Positions 39,201 through 47,800 of a stretch of 64,000 nucleotides of DNA are shown here, piece by piece. A program made the translations under genes and the position numbers. The notes below the pieces were generated by a model. The model was not told where the DNA came from and ran no database searches. It was given only the letters and a program-made list of their open reading frames with translations. Position 1 is the stretch's first letter, and the number at the start of each line of letters is the position of its first letter. This DNA comes from Nerophis ophidion (lineage: Eukaryota > Chordata > Actinopteri > Syngnathiformes > Syngnathidae), in assembly GCF_033978795.1 (NCBI RefSeq), contig NC_084615.1, forward strand, positions 28,169,219-28,233,218. The letters run 5' to 3'.

Positions 39201-42200
39201 GGAGAGGGGGAGGGTACTACAGAATGTTGACATTGATTGCAGTACCAATTTTTGCACAGATTCCAACATATGGCTTCTTTAAAAATACCCGGGAAAGATT
39301 ATTGGCCTAAAACCAAGATTTAAGCCGGACCAAACATGAATTTGTGAGGAATTTCATTCAAGATTTTCTCATGACAGTATATGTTTACAATGTCAGTTTA
39401 AAGACACTAAACTGAAGGTTTTAGATGTTTGCTTGTTACTTGAAACACTGTTACAGTACTTCACTGTTCTTTGCACTTTGATAATACAGTACCTCTTGTT
39501 GGTAATAAGTAGGACTACAACATTGGCACATTAGGATTGTGTTTACAGTAAGTGTGTTAATCCTTAACACAAGTAACATTTAAAGGCCTACTGAAATGAG
39601 ATTTTCTTATTTAAACGGTAATAGCAGGTCCATTATATGTATTATAATTGATCATTTCGCGATATTGCCATATTTTTGCTGAAAGGATTTAGTAGAGAAA
39701 ATTGACGATAAAGTTCGCCACTTTTGGTACTTCCTGAAAAAGCCTTGCCCTCACCGGAAGTCGCAGACGATGACGTCGCAATTGTGGGGGCTCCTCACAT
39801 AGTCACATTAATTTTAATGGGAGCCTCCAACAAAAACAGTGATTCGGACCGAGAAAACGACAATTTCCCCAATAATTTGAGCGAGGATGAAAGATTCGTG
39901 TTTGAGGATATTGATAGCGACAGACTAGGAAAAAAAAAAAAAAAAAAAACGCGTAAAAAAAAAAAATAAACGCGATAGCATTGGGACGTATTCCGATGTT
40001 TTTAAACACATTTACTAGGATAATTCTGGGAAATCCCTTATCTTTCTATTGTGTTGCTAGTGTTTTACTGAGTTTAATATTACCTGATAGTCGGAGGTGT
40101 ACGTCCACGGGTGTCTTGACGCACAGTGTCTCACGGGTGTCGACGGCAGCTTCATGGACGACACAAGCTCAGCTGATCTCCGGTAAGTGGCGACTTTTTA
40201 CCACAATTTTCTCACCGAAACCTGCTGGTTGACATTTGGTCTGGATTCATGTCTGCTTGACCGCGCTCTGATCCATAGTAAAGTTTCAGCTCCGGGAATT
40301 TTAAACAAGGAATCACCGTGTGTTTGTGTGGCTAAAGGCTAAAGCTTCCCAACTACATCTTTCTACTGTGACTTCTCCAATATTAATTGAACAAATTGCA
40401 AAAGATTCAGCAACACAGATCTCCAAAATACTGTGTAATTATGCCGTTAAAGCAGACGCCTTTTAGCTGTGTGTGTGTTTAGCGCACATACTTCCTAAAA
40501 ACCTGTGATGTCCTGCGTACACATCATCATTACACGACGTTTACAAGACGAAACTCCCGGGAAATTTAAAATTGTAATTTAGTAAACTAAAAAAGCCGTA
40601 TTGGCATGTGTTGCAATGTTAATATTTCATCATTGATGTATAAACTATCAGACTGCGTGGTGGGTAGCAGTGGGTTTCAATAGGCCTTTAATTTTCCACA
40701 CAAACAATTTTTCCTATTCATATTTTTTTTTACATTACTGCTGTTATATCATACCATGGTCTTAGTACTACAATAATATCGTACAGTAAGATTTTTATAT
40801 AGTTACATCCCTAAAAGGTACACAAAAAGAGGTGCAAACAGGTAAAGGTTGGTTTTGCAAAATATGACCCCTTTAAAGTGTTGATATGGAATTAATTCAT
40901 TCCTTTCCATCCTTTTTTTTAAAAGGAAATAATTATTATAACTTCCAATAACAGTAGTTCTAGTTTTATTAGTATTATGTTTAACACAAGGGATTCCTGA
41001 GTGCTTTTTCAGTTTGACAGACCCAGTGTAAAGTAAACAATTGTATGGAGATGATGGAGATGTAGATATTGCAGCAATGCGATTATGTAATGTCGAGTCC
41101 CTTAGAGCAGGGGTCCCCAACCTTTTTTGCACCAGGGACCGATATGCGGCCGATAAATATAGCAAATAAGTGCATCAAAAATTAATACATGAACAATTTT
41201 ACCATATTGTTGAATTACTGGGAGCCCCTGGCTTCTTCCCGGTGCAAAAAAAGCTCCATATAGACTTTTGTTTTTTACTCAGTTTTGCTAGTAGTAGTAT
41301 TTATTTTTTGGCTTTGGTGTCTAATGGCTTATAGGTGATACAACACATTCAAGGACAAAAGCATGGATATACAATAAAGCTAGAAATACTTGCAATTAAA
41401 TCCAATTTCCATTTTAAAAGTTATGTATTAATATTTTGTGCAATATTTCAAACGTAGATACATTAATGTTAGCTTTTTTTGGTCCAATATTCCATTCGTA
41501 AAAACATCAGTTATTGCCAACTACTTGTGTAATAGGACTATGTGCAATAATACCAGTACTTTAACTTACTAGGCCAAAAGAGATGTGTATTCCTTTATTA
41601 TTATATTATATGCAACAATTAAGTACTTCTACATCCGCGTTATTCACATTAACTCTGATGATCACTTTATTCCTGATCTACCCTTATCTTAGGTCATCAA
41701 CCTAGTGAGGTCGAACGGATTTGGCACCTTTACATTTGATATTTTTGAATGTTGTCTGACTATCTGTGTTGGCCCTGCGATGAGATGGTGATTTGTCCAG
41801 GGTGTACGCCGCCTTCCGCCTGAATGCTGCTGAGATATGCTCCAGCATCCCCCGCAACCCCGAAAAGGACAAGCGGTAGTAAATGGATGGATTTGTATTC
41901 ATGTGCATTGTCCCATGTGACAAAGATGTAACAAAAATAGCAAATGGCGACTTCCTATTAGGAGTTTTATATTACATCTATGAACAAGCTTTTTAGTGTG
42001 TCTGGCGAAAGTTAAGTAGGAGAAAATGCGTTCGGTTATTAATGATTTAATGACTATGCGTGGCTCGGTAGCAAATGCATCACAGACCGGTACCGGTCCC
42101 TGGGGAGTTGAGTTTATTTCGAACATGCATGCATACAACATGATACATCACAATTTCCAGTTTCTCTTTTCAACATGTTCGAAAAGGAATAGAAAGAAGC

Positions 42201-43841
42201 AGAGCTTATTTATTAATCCTACCCATTTTCTTTTACATAACAGTTGCTAAAACATTTGTTCACTTCCTGTTCTCAATTTATTCACAATATACTCCATAAG
42301 TAATCACAATAAAAATAAATAAATTATTAAATAATACTCGGTGAAGTAAGTTACATTTCTTATGGTGAGATAAGTAAGAACATTTTGAAAATGAACAGAT
42401 GGGTGATGAAATAAATTCAGAATGTTTATCATGGTTCTTCTTTGTACTTTGTAAACACTTTAAGTTTGAAGAGTTTCTTGAAGTGGATTATATTAGTACA
42501 TTTGGGGGCGGCATGACATAGTGGGTAGAGCGGCCGTGCCAGAAACCTGAGGGTTGCAGGTTCGCTTCCCACCTATTGACATCCAAAATTGCTGCCGTTG
42601 TGTCCTTGGGCAGGACACTTCACCCTTTCCCCCGGTGCCGCTCACACTGGTGAATGAATGATGAATGAATAATTCCGTCAGTCTACCCCAGGGTAGCTGT
42701 GGCTACATATGTAGCTTACCACCACCAGGTGTGAATGAATGATGGGTTCCCACTTCTCTGTGAGCGCTTTGAGTAACCAACAATAGAAAAGCGCGATATA
42801 AATCCAATCCATTATTATTATTGTTTAATTGCTTTGCTTAATCCATTCCATAATTTAATTCCACCTACATACATATTGAAAGTCTTAAGTGTTGTACGTG
42901 CATACAAATGTTTTAAATTACATTTTTCACAAAAATTATATTTCTCCTCTTTTTTTGAGAAGGAATTGTTGTATTTTCTTGGGTAGCAGATTATAGTTTG
43001 CTTTGTGTATAATTTTAGCTGTTTTGTTTGCAAATTCACTATCTTGTGGAATTTCAGTATTTTTGTTTCAATAAAGGGTTTGTATGTACTCTATATCCAA
43101 CATTATGTATTATTCTAAGTGATCTTTTTTGTAACGCCTTTAATGAATGAAGTGTACTTTTGTAGTTATTTCCCCATATTTTTACACAATAACTCAAATA
43201 TGGTAACACTAGCGAGTGTATGCAAGACTTACACATGTTGAGCTGCCTGATAAAGCTGGTCATGTTGTTGTGCTTGAAGAACTTAGGGAGGATCTCTTTG
43301 GAAAACCGCAGCTCATCCAGCACCAGGAAACTATTGCCCTGCTAAAAAAGCACGCAGAAGGAACAGGATTTCACTGCTGGCTGTCAATGAGTCCAAATGT
43401 TTAAAAGATGCTGATGGGTTTAATATCCTTGTTAGTAAGACTACTACCATGGATTGATTAACGTGGACCCCGTCTTAAACAAGTTGAAAAACTTATTCGG
43501 GTGTTACCATTTAATTGTACGTAATATGTACGGTACTGTGCAATCTACTGATACAAGTTTCAATCAATCGGTTGTCATCTGACAACACCAAATGCGATGT
43601 TTAATGGGGGTTTTACAAGATGCGTGAACATGTTAACAATGGATTTAAAGCCACTAGCGATTGCGAAGTTGACGCAAGGCTAATCGGCGTCACTGTGAGC
43701 TGTGTGGTGTTAGCTTCACTAGCACGCTAACGCTAGTATGAGCATTACCTGACTCCAACAGATAAGTTCGTCGGTGTCCGCATCCTCCACCAAAGTCCAC
43801 AGCTTGGTAAGGAAACCTGGCACGTTAGAGTTGTGTTTCAT
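18292..43841 (-). CDS. hsf2: Heat shock factor 2, eleven coding exons
   Basis: Trimeric transcription factor that binds heat shock elements. It acts with HSF1 in proteostasis and development and is mainly nuclear. Exons in transcript order: 43841-43749, 43341-43233, 34107-33980, 33484-33360, 31238-31163, 31077-31016, 30941-30863, 24798-24701, 23645-23379, 20388-20286, 18564-18292. Together they give 470 codons plus TGA with phase kept throughout. Residues 1-110 form the DNA-binding domain and carry the family signature around residues 49-73 (FFKHNN, SFIRQLNMYGFRKV). Residues 111-198 form HR-A/B and end in a basic LKRKR. Residues 225-346 match the acidic middle, with DDVVICDLTEN and EDPVKIMDSILNEN. 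Residues 347-380 match HR-C (ELMDYLESIEWSMEDFQAML). The tail has LIRLEPLTEAEAS and ETLFYLCEL. Human HSF2 has 536 residues; about 60 that lie between exons 10 and 11 there were not found here. The start ATG encodes MKHNSNVPGFLTKLW, as expected for the family. Confidence 0.96.
18966..18992. repeat. AT microsatellite
   Basis: A run of alternating AT followed by T and A tracts in the last HSF2 intron. Apart from this and the SINE at 19917, 18573-20285 shows nothing I can name. Confidence 0.7.
19917..20275 (+). repeat. SINE A, near full length
   Basis: tRNA-like head GGGGTTAGTGCGTCTGCC (A-box region) and B box GGTTCAATCCC at 19971-19981. The body follows with CATGTTCTCCCCGTG, ACATGCACCTGGGGATA and GGTGGCGACTTGTCCAGGG, then the AAGCTGTAGAAAATTG end. 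It is the clearest head of this family in the window. Confidence 0.8.
21000..22424 (+). mobile_element. L2-type LINE, second copy, interrupted
   Basis: Parallel to 12480-13807: YADDTQVYM, NLGIIFDPTLSFESHIN and the same 3' UTR, ending in an ATTGATTGATTG tail. It has a TAG stop at about 21343, small deletions, and a 45-bp insertion (21638-21684). The catalytic motif here is the normal YADD. Confidence 0.8.
21638..21684 (-). mobile_element. Short LINE tail inserted in the L2-type LINE
   Basis: Complement of the TAGTACTTTATTGATTCC tail with CTTCAGGAGAGTTCC, sitting where the first copy has ATTGTACCATATGTCC. A few target bases (ACC) are missing. Confidence 0.6.
22757..23310 (+). mobile_element. 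LINE 3' fragment with GGAT tail
   Basis: Frames encode DREIDRRIGETSSVMRKLYQ, then KAKLLIYRSIYVPILTFGHE and LLHMERSQMRWFGHLVRMPP, the C-terminal half of a LINE reverse transcriptase. There is a frame break near 22960. It ends with a GATGGATGGACGG run. Subfamily not assigned. 22425-22756 shows only a short unnamed repeat. Confidence 0.75.
23646..24700. other. HSF2 intron 8, nothing recognised
   Basis: AT-rich intron between exons 8 and 9 with no repeat or exon I can identify. Confidence 0.5.
24890..25010. repeat. Old element end (AATTAATTGC run)
   Basis: AAGGCTGTCAAACAATTAAA and later AATCAATCGCGATAATCGCAG resemble ends of common fish repeats. Degraded and without borders. Confidence 0.3.
27279..29073. 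mobile_element. Element with long inverted repeats inside the hAT
   Basis: The arm with AACCATAGACATCTTATAAG then TAGACGCAG (from 27285) is matched in reverse near 29040-29068 with few differences. Both arms carry GGCCGCCATCTTG. The border base is uncertain because the flank ACGTTA is itself near-palindromic. Superfamily not assigned. Confidence 0.7.
27992..28613. mobile_element. Innermost hAT of the nest
   Basis: Flanked by GTCTATAA (27984-27991) and GTCTATAG (28614-28621), an 8-bp duplication with one change. Starts CAGTGGTTCTCAACC and ends TTTGAGAACATCTG, typical Charlie-type hAT ends. 622 bp, non-autonomous. Confidence 0.8.
29958..30538. mobile_element. MITE-like element
   Basis: Starts TGGAACCTCGATTTACCAA and ends TTCATAAATTGAAGTCCCA, an imperfect inverted pair. 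No coding content. Target duplication unclear. Confidence 0.5.
30541..30768 (+). repeat. SINE C
   Basis: Head GTGACTCGGTTGGTAGAGCG and B box AGGTTTGATCCCC, then GTTGTGTCCTTTGGCAAG and a GTAAAGCGCTTTGAGTC end. It lies about 95 bp from the HSF2 exon 7 donor side. Confidence 0.75.
31556..31960. repeat. Unnamed intronic repeat, copy 1
   Basis: Shares with 33505-33860 the ordered blocks CCTTTAGAYATGAAATAACACC and TACTGCCTR-like text, then CTGATTGGTTTGGTYTAAT and a TAGTATTRATATTT run. The two copies are in adjacent HSF2 introns in the same orientation. Confidence 0.6.
32080..32422 (-). repeat. SINE C, minus copy
   Basis: Read on the minus strand: GCGGCATGGTGTAGTGGAT head, GGCAGGACACTTCACC, then a CCATTA tail side at 32080. 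32423-33359 shows nothing recognised. Confidence 0.7.
33505..33860. repeat. Unnamed intronic repeat, copy 2
   Basis: Second copy of the repeat at 31556-31960, between HSF2 exons 3 and 4. It includes TTTATCACTGTCAACCGGTT near its start. Confidence 0.6.
34490..35264. mobile_element. hAT element with 8-bp duplication, HSF2 intron 2
   Basis: GCACATAC at 34482-34489 and again at 35265-35272. Ends TAGGGCTG and (complement) CAGGGGTT. Subterminal GATTCGATT-type runs face each other. 775 bp, no transposase frame. Confidence 0.82.
35680..36000. repeat. Repeat sharing a block with 16370-16430
   Basis: AAAGATGATGGGAAGAAAAC and AATAAGACCGCCCACAAAAC match the DNA element at 15200-16667. The stretch at 35770-35815 (CTCTATCCTCTTGTTGTGGG) is inverted at 37375-37400 and, more diverged, at 63085-63110. 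Confidence 0.5.
36430..37560. repeat. Dispersed repeat, copy 2 (longer)
   Basis: 36430-36660 resembles 62770-62960 (ACACTTCCTTG, then AGCCRCTTTCTGAA, then a GACTGRGTCTT block), and 36728-37340 resembles 1-480. It therefore joins parts seen separately elsewhere and is the best copy for defining the family. Confidence 0.55.
38290..38420 (+). pseudogene. Fragment of a transposon-type protein
   Basis: A short frame reads IFIGDAFERWRGLKT then, after a stop, LSHAKLANYFFDRQ. The GDAFxRWR motif recurs at the start of proteins encoded by fish DNA transposons. No wider element borders seen in 37561-39579. Confidence 0.3.
39584..40687. mobile_element. Second TTAA-flanked DNA transposon
   Basis: TTAA at 39580-39583 and 40688-40691. 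Ends AGGCCTACTGAAA and (complement) AGGCCTATTGAAA. A plus-strand frame near 39820-39930 is acidic (KNSDSDRENDNFPNNLSEDE), like the N-terminus of a transposase first exon, and is followed by a donor-like GGTAAGTGG at 40180. 1104 bp. Confidence 0.75.
41108..41290. mobile_element. hAT-type end fragment
   Basis: CAGGGGTCCCCAACCTTTTT is a typical hAT end. No second end or duplication found. Confidence 0.4.
41748..41893 (+). repeat. SINE A, 3' half
   Basis: Starts in the CTATCTGTGTTGGCCCTGCG block and ends with GTAGTAAATGGATGGA. Confidence 0.7.
42090..43228 (-). mobile_element. Rex1-type LINE fragment abutting HSF2 exon 2
   Basis: On the minus strand it encodes SLVLPYLSYCVKIWGNNYKS and QKRSLRIIHNVGYRVHTNPL, then after a break LYARTTLKTFNMYVGG and IKLWNGLSKA, the C-terminal end of a LINE reverse transcriptase. 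It runs to a 3' end like GTTCGAAATAAACTCAAC near 42097, and a SINE C copy (42507-42812) interrupts it. Its 5' edge lies within about 15 bp of the HSF2 exon 2 donor at 43232. Rex1 is my best family guess. Confidence 0.7.
42507..42812 (+). repeat. SINE C inserted in the LINE
   Basis: Head GTGGGTAGAGCGGCCGTGCC, B box CAGGTTCGCTTCCC, and end GAAAAGCGCGATATAAATCC. The LINE reads on both sides. Confidence 0.75.
43450..43575 (-). repeat. Short repeat in HSF2 intron 1
   Basis: Complement of 60588-60725: TTAACGTGGACCCCG, then AACTTATTCGGGTGTTACCA and TTGAAACTT-like ends. The other copy lies inside the hAT at 60407. Confidence 0.65.
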
Positions 43842-44000
43842 CTCCAAAACAGAAAGTATTTGACAAAGTAGCAGCGATGTTGTGCCTGTATAGTAATGGT
43901 TGTCACGGATGTGTATCTTTTTTTATACAACTTCCGTTTGCAGTGGTCGGCGCTGATTGGCCGAACGCCGATTTTTACGTAACATCCCTCACTCACGTGG
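43842..44000 (-). promoter_or_regulatory. HSF2 proximal promoter: TATA, CCAAT, D-box-like and E-box
   Basis: Reading away from the HSF2 ATG on the minus strand: TATAAA at 43927-43922, CCAAT at 43960-43956 inside GGCCAATCAGCG, the palindrome TTACGTAA at 43982-43975, and CACGTG at 43994-43999. TATA and CCAAT spacing (about 30 bp) is normal for a real core promoter and predicts a transcript start near 43895. TTACGTAA matches the core of PAR-bZIP/NFIL3 D-boxes; CACGTG is a canonical E-box. Factor binding is inference. Confidence 0.6.
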
Positions 44001-44815
44001 AGGATTACACATGCCAACAAAGTTTTAGTAGTTAAGTTAAACGTGTGCATTTCCACTTTTTATTTTTTATTTTCAAGTTTACAAAGAATACTACGTTATC
44101 CATTTAGGTCCCAGACTTGAAATATAACTCATTTAAGTCGGTTCCGGCCATTTATTTTCGTAGTTTTATTTTGAAAATCTACTGGAGTTTTTACCTGTAC
44201 TTCGGGCGAATTTTCCCCTGTTTTTACCCTTTTATTCGCTTATAATCAGTTGTACACATTAGCTAATGTATTGAAAGATATTGTGATATCAATAAAAGTG
44301 GTACACACGATATTGTCAGCTTTCTCAACAGGAAGATTTGAGTCAATTGAGGAAATGGTGCCTGTAAGACACAAAATGGGTCATTGTGGGTAAAAAACCC
44401 GCGGAACTCAAGGCTGCTTCTTGGCGTTTCCGGTTTTCTGCAGAAAAAGTTAGTTTTTGTTTTCAAGGCTAGTGTGTTTTTAATTACTGTATAATTAAAC
44501 CACTTCTTTAATTAGACACAAAGTAAGCCTCGAAGTGATGTGTCGGCAGCTAAATTTTAATTTTCTAAGTTATAGAGCAGGTTATCTACGAGCCACACCA
44601 AGGTGAGATGATGTTGTTTTGGTGAACTGTGCTACTGTGAATGACGTAATTTAACACGCGTCAATACTACCAGTGATCACTACAGTTATTGAGTCTTTTT
44701 CATTACGTTTATTGCTATGTTCATTTTCATTTTTTAGTAACTACATTTGATTGTCAAACCTTTCTGCGCTTTGTTTGTCATTTTGTCTTGCAGTTGAGTG
44801 ACGTGCGTGTTTATC
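44001..44815 (+). promoter_or_regulatory. MCM9 upstream region with candidate non-coding first exon
   Basis: This 0.8-kb stretch before the MCM9 ATG has no recognised repeat. A good donor (AAG then GTGAGA) at 44602/44603 and the acceptor TCTTGCAG ending at 44793 suggest a non-coding exon ending at 44602 and a 191-bp first intron. An ETS-like core (TTTCCGG, 44427-44433) lies upstream of the candidate exon. No TATA box is evident on this side. Confidence 0.4.
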
Positions 44816-47800
44816 ATGTCTATAAGTGCAGAACAGGAGGCTTTAATTAGCCAAATGTTTGAAGCCTATGTTGCAGAATATCATCATGACGTCATGGTCC
44901 AGCTCTTTTCCGACAACAGAGAAGACATTCATCAGCCTCTTGTTATCAATGCTATGACACTCTTTGAAGCCAATATGGAGGTACTAATACTTACAATTCT
45001 GTATTTTTTTAAATACAAATTTTGACTTACTAACAATGATAACATATATTTACTAAAGGTTTTTTTAAAACAGTGGTGTAACAGTTTGATTCGATATATG
45101 TGTTTGCTGATACGCTTCAGGGCCGGTCTAATTTTTCATCCATCCATCCATTTCTACCGCTTGTCCCACTTGGGGTCGCAGGGGGGAGCTGGAGCCTGTC
45201 TCAGCTACATTTGGTCGGTAGGTGGGGTACACCCTGGACAAGTCTCCACCTCATCACAGGGCCACCACATACAGCATTCACACTCACATTCATAGACCAT
45301 TGACCTACTCAGCGGCCTAGTGGTTAGAGTGTCCGCCCTGATATCAGTAGGTCGTGAGTTCAAACCCCGGCCTAGTCATACCAAAGACTATAAAAATGGG
45401 ACCCATTACCTCCCCTCCCACTCAGCAGTAAGGGTTGGAATTGGGGGCTAAATCACCAAAAATTATTCCCGGGCGCGGCACCGCTGCTGCCCACTGCTCC
45501 CCTCACCTCCCAGGGGGGGATCAAGGGTGATGGGTCAAATGCAGAGAGTAATTTCGCCACACCTAGTACACACCTTGGTACTGTAATTTTAACACCAGGG
45601 CCAATTTAGTGTTAGATTAGATGAGATTAGATAGTACTTTATTTATTCCGTCAGGAGAGTTCCTTCAGGAAAATTACAAGTGTTGTCAATCAACCTATCC
45701 ACAGGTGCATATCTTTGGAGGTGGGAGGAAGCCGGAGTACCCGGAGGGAACCCACACAGTCACGGGGAGAACATGACAACTCCACACAGAAAGATACCGA
45801 GTCCAGAATCAAACCCAGGACCTTAGTATTGTGAGGCACACGTACTAACCCCTGTTCCACCGGGCTGCTGATCTTATATTTTTTTATAGAACGATATGAT
45901 CCGAGACAATTCAGTGAATTGAAATAAATTCAGTAACTTTTTAACAGTGTGATACTGGACACTGTAAGGGAAGTTTCCTATTTTCCTGTTATTTTTGTTA
46001 GGGAATTGGGTATAAATGAATTATGGATACCAACAAGCAAGTAAACAATTAATGGCCAATGCATTCAAATTGTATTTGGATGAACTGAAACCAACACTTA
46101 GAGTTGAACTAACAAGAGGAAAAGACATCGTTTCACTCTGCAGGTCAATTCCTATTTTTTTGACCATACGTGACCTGCATTATTTTTTTTCATGTCAGTG
46201 GGAACAGTGCGTTTCTGAATTTTTCCAATCCAACCCATGCTTATTTCATATGTGGAAATAAAAAGTTAAAAGTACCACTGATAGTCACACACACACTGCA
46301 TTTGACCCATCCCCTTGTTCCACCCCCTGGGAGGTGAGAGAGCAGTGAGCAGCAGCGGTGGTCGCGCTCGGGAATCAGTTTGGTGATTTAACCCAAAATT
46401 CCAACCCTTGATGCTGAGTGCCAAGCAGGGAGGTAATGGTTCCCATTTTTATAGTCTTTGGTATGACTCGGCCAGGGTTTTAACTCTACCGATCTCAGGG
46501 TGGAAACTCTAACCACAAGGCCACTGAGCAGGTTAAATTGGCTATGTATGTGACACGACTGCAGTGTGAACGCCCCTTGAGCAGAACATCGTCAAAAAAT
46601 AAAAAAAACATAATTATTAGCCAAAATCAACGGTTACAAAATAAATAGTTGACAAATGAGCAGAAAACAGGTTAAAAATAATGTTTTTAGGAACTCACAT
46701 CAATCAATGTTCCACCACTCCCTTGGCTACAACTGCTCGCCCACAGACACGCTCTTCGGAGCAGACGTCAAAGCAAACGTCCCACAAACTCTCAGAGCCA
46801 AAATACTTGCCCTCTTTCTTCCTAATCTTCTCCATGCAGTAAATCGGTTAAAAATTGTTGACTTTGATTGACAAAAATCGTTGAAATTGCCATGAATGCG
46901 GCAGTACTAACTAGGCTTGAAGCCATGTTGACTTCCGTAAACTGTGCAGGACGTGTGACGTTATGTCTGAATGTGGGTCAGTTTGCTTTCACCTTAGACC
47001 TTTCCATCCATCCATTTTTCACCCCTTGTCTCTTTCGGGGTTGCGGGGGGAGCGGGAGCCTATCCTAGCTGCGTTCGGGCGGAAGACGTCGTACACCCTG
47101 GACAAGTCTCCGCCTTATTGCAGGGCCAGCACAGATAGACAGACAACATTCACACACCAACAACCTATCCCCAGGTGCATGTCTTTGGAGGTGGGAGGAA
47201 GCCGCAGTACCTGGGGAGAACCTAAACTAGAAACTTAAAATAATAAATAAATCTGATTTTATTTGGGAATGTGAACGACTACATTAAAAGATTGGGTTTG
47301 ACAATAAAATACAATTTAAAATGGACATCCTACTCTGCAGTGTGAACGTAGCCCACGTGACTTGACAGCAAGACTAGATGATGTGGCAAAAGCCTATGGA
47401 TTGTAAATAGGCACCAAAAATAGCAAAGCAAAGACAATTGGAAGTGCATCTGACATACCAAGCAAAAGGAGTCTCCATGTCAGAAGAACTACTTGAAGAA
47501 GTTGAAAACTTTGAGTATCTTTAAACCACCTTTACAGCTGATGGGAAGTCTGACAAAGAGATCAGGACAAGAGTGACCAGAAACACAATTTATCAGGATT
47601 AAAAAGAGCAACAGCATCACAGAAGTCCACCTTTTTTCTTTATAGTCTTCCCCGCCTTTCTATATGAATGTGAAAGCTGGACAATCTCCGCAAGTTTAGA
47701 AAAGAAAGTTGAGGCTTTTGAGATGAAATGTTATCGTGGTCTTCTGAAAATCCCATACACAGTTCATTGAACCAATGAATCTAAAACTAGATCAAGAACT

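Larger units (their letters stand above)
45138..45870 (-). repeat. SINE A carrying two later insertions
   Basis: SINE A on the minus strand: the ATCC tail and GGGTACACCCTGGAC block at 45138-45290, then the rest from 45595 (GGGCCAATTTAGTG) and from 45685 (GTCAATCAACCTATCCACAG) to 45870. The pieces are separated by the SINE B at 45305 and the LINE tail at 45614. Confidence 0.8.

Noticed and set aside
43842..44815. Heat shock elements in the shared promoter for HSF autoregulation
   Set aside because: I looked for three alternating GAA/TTC units with 2-bp spacing and found none.
45305..45375. tRNA-like sequence with A and B boxes (also at 19917, 30541, 42507, 62540)
   Set aside because: Each is the head of a SINE family present in several copies with the same body and tail, so these are not functional tRNA genes.
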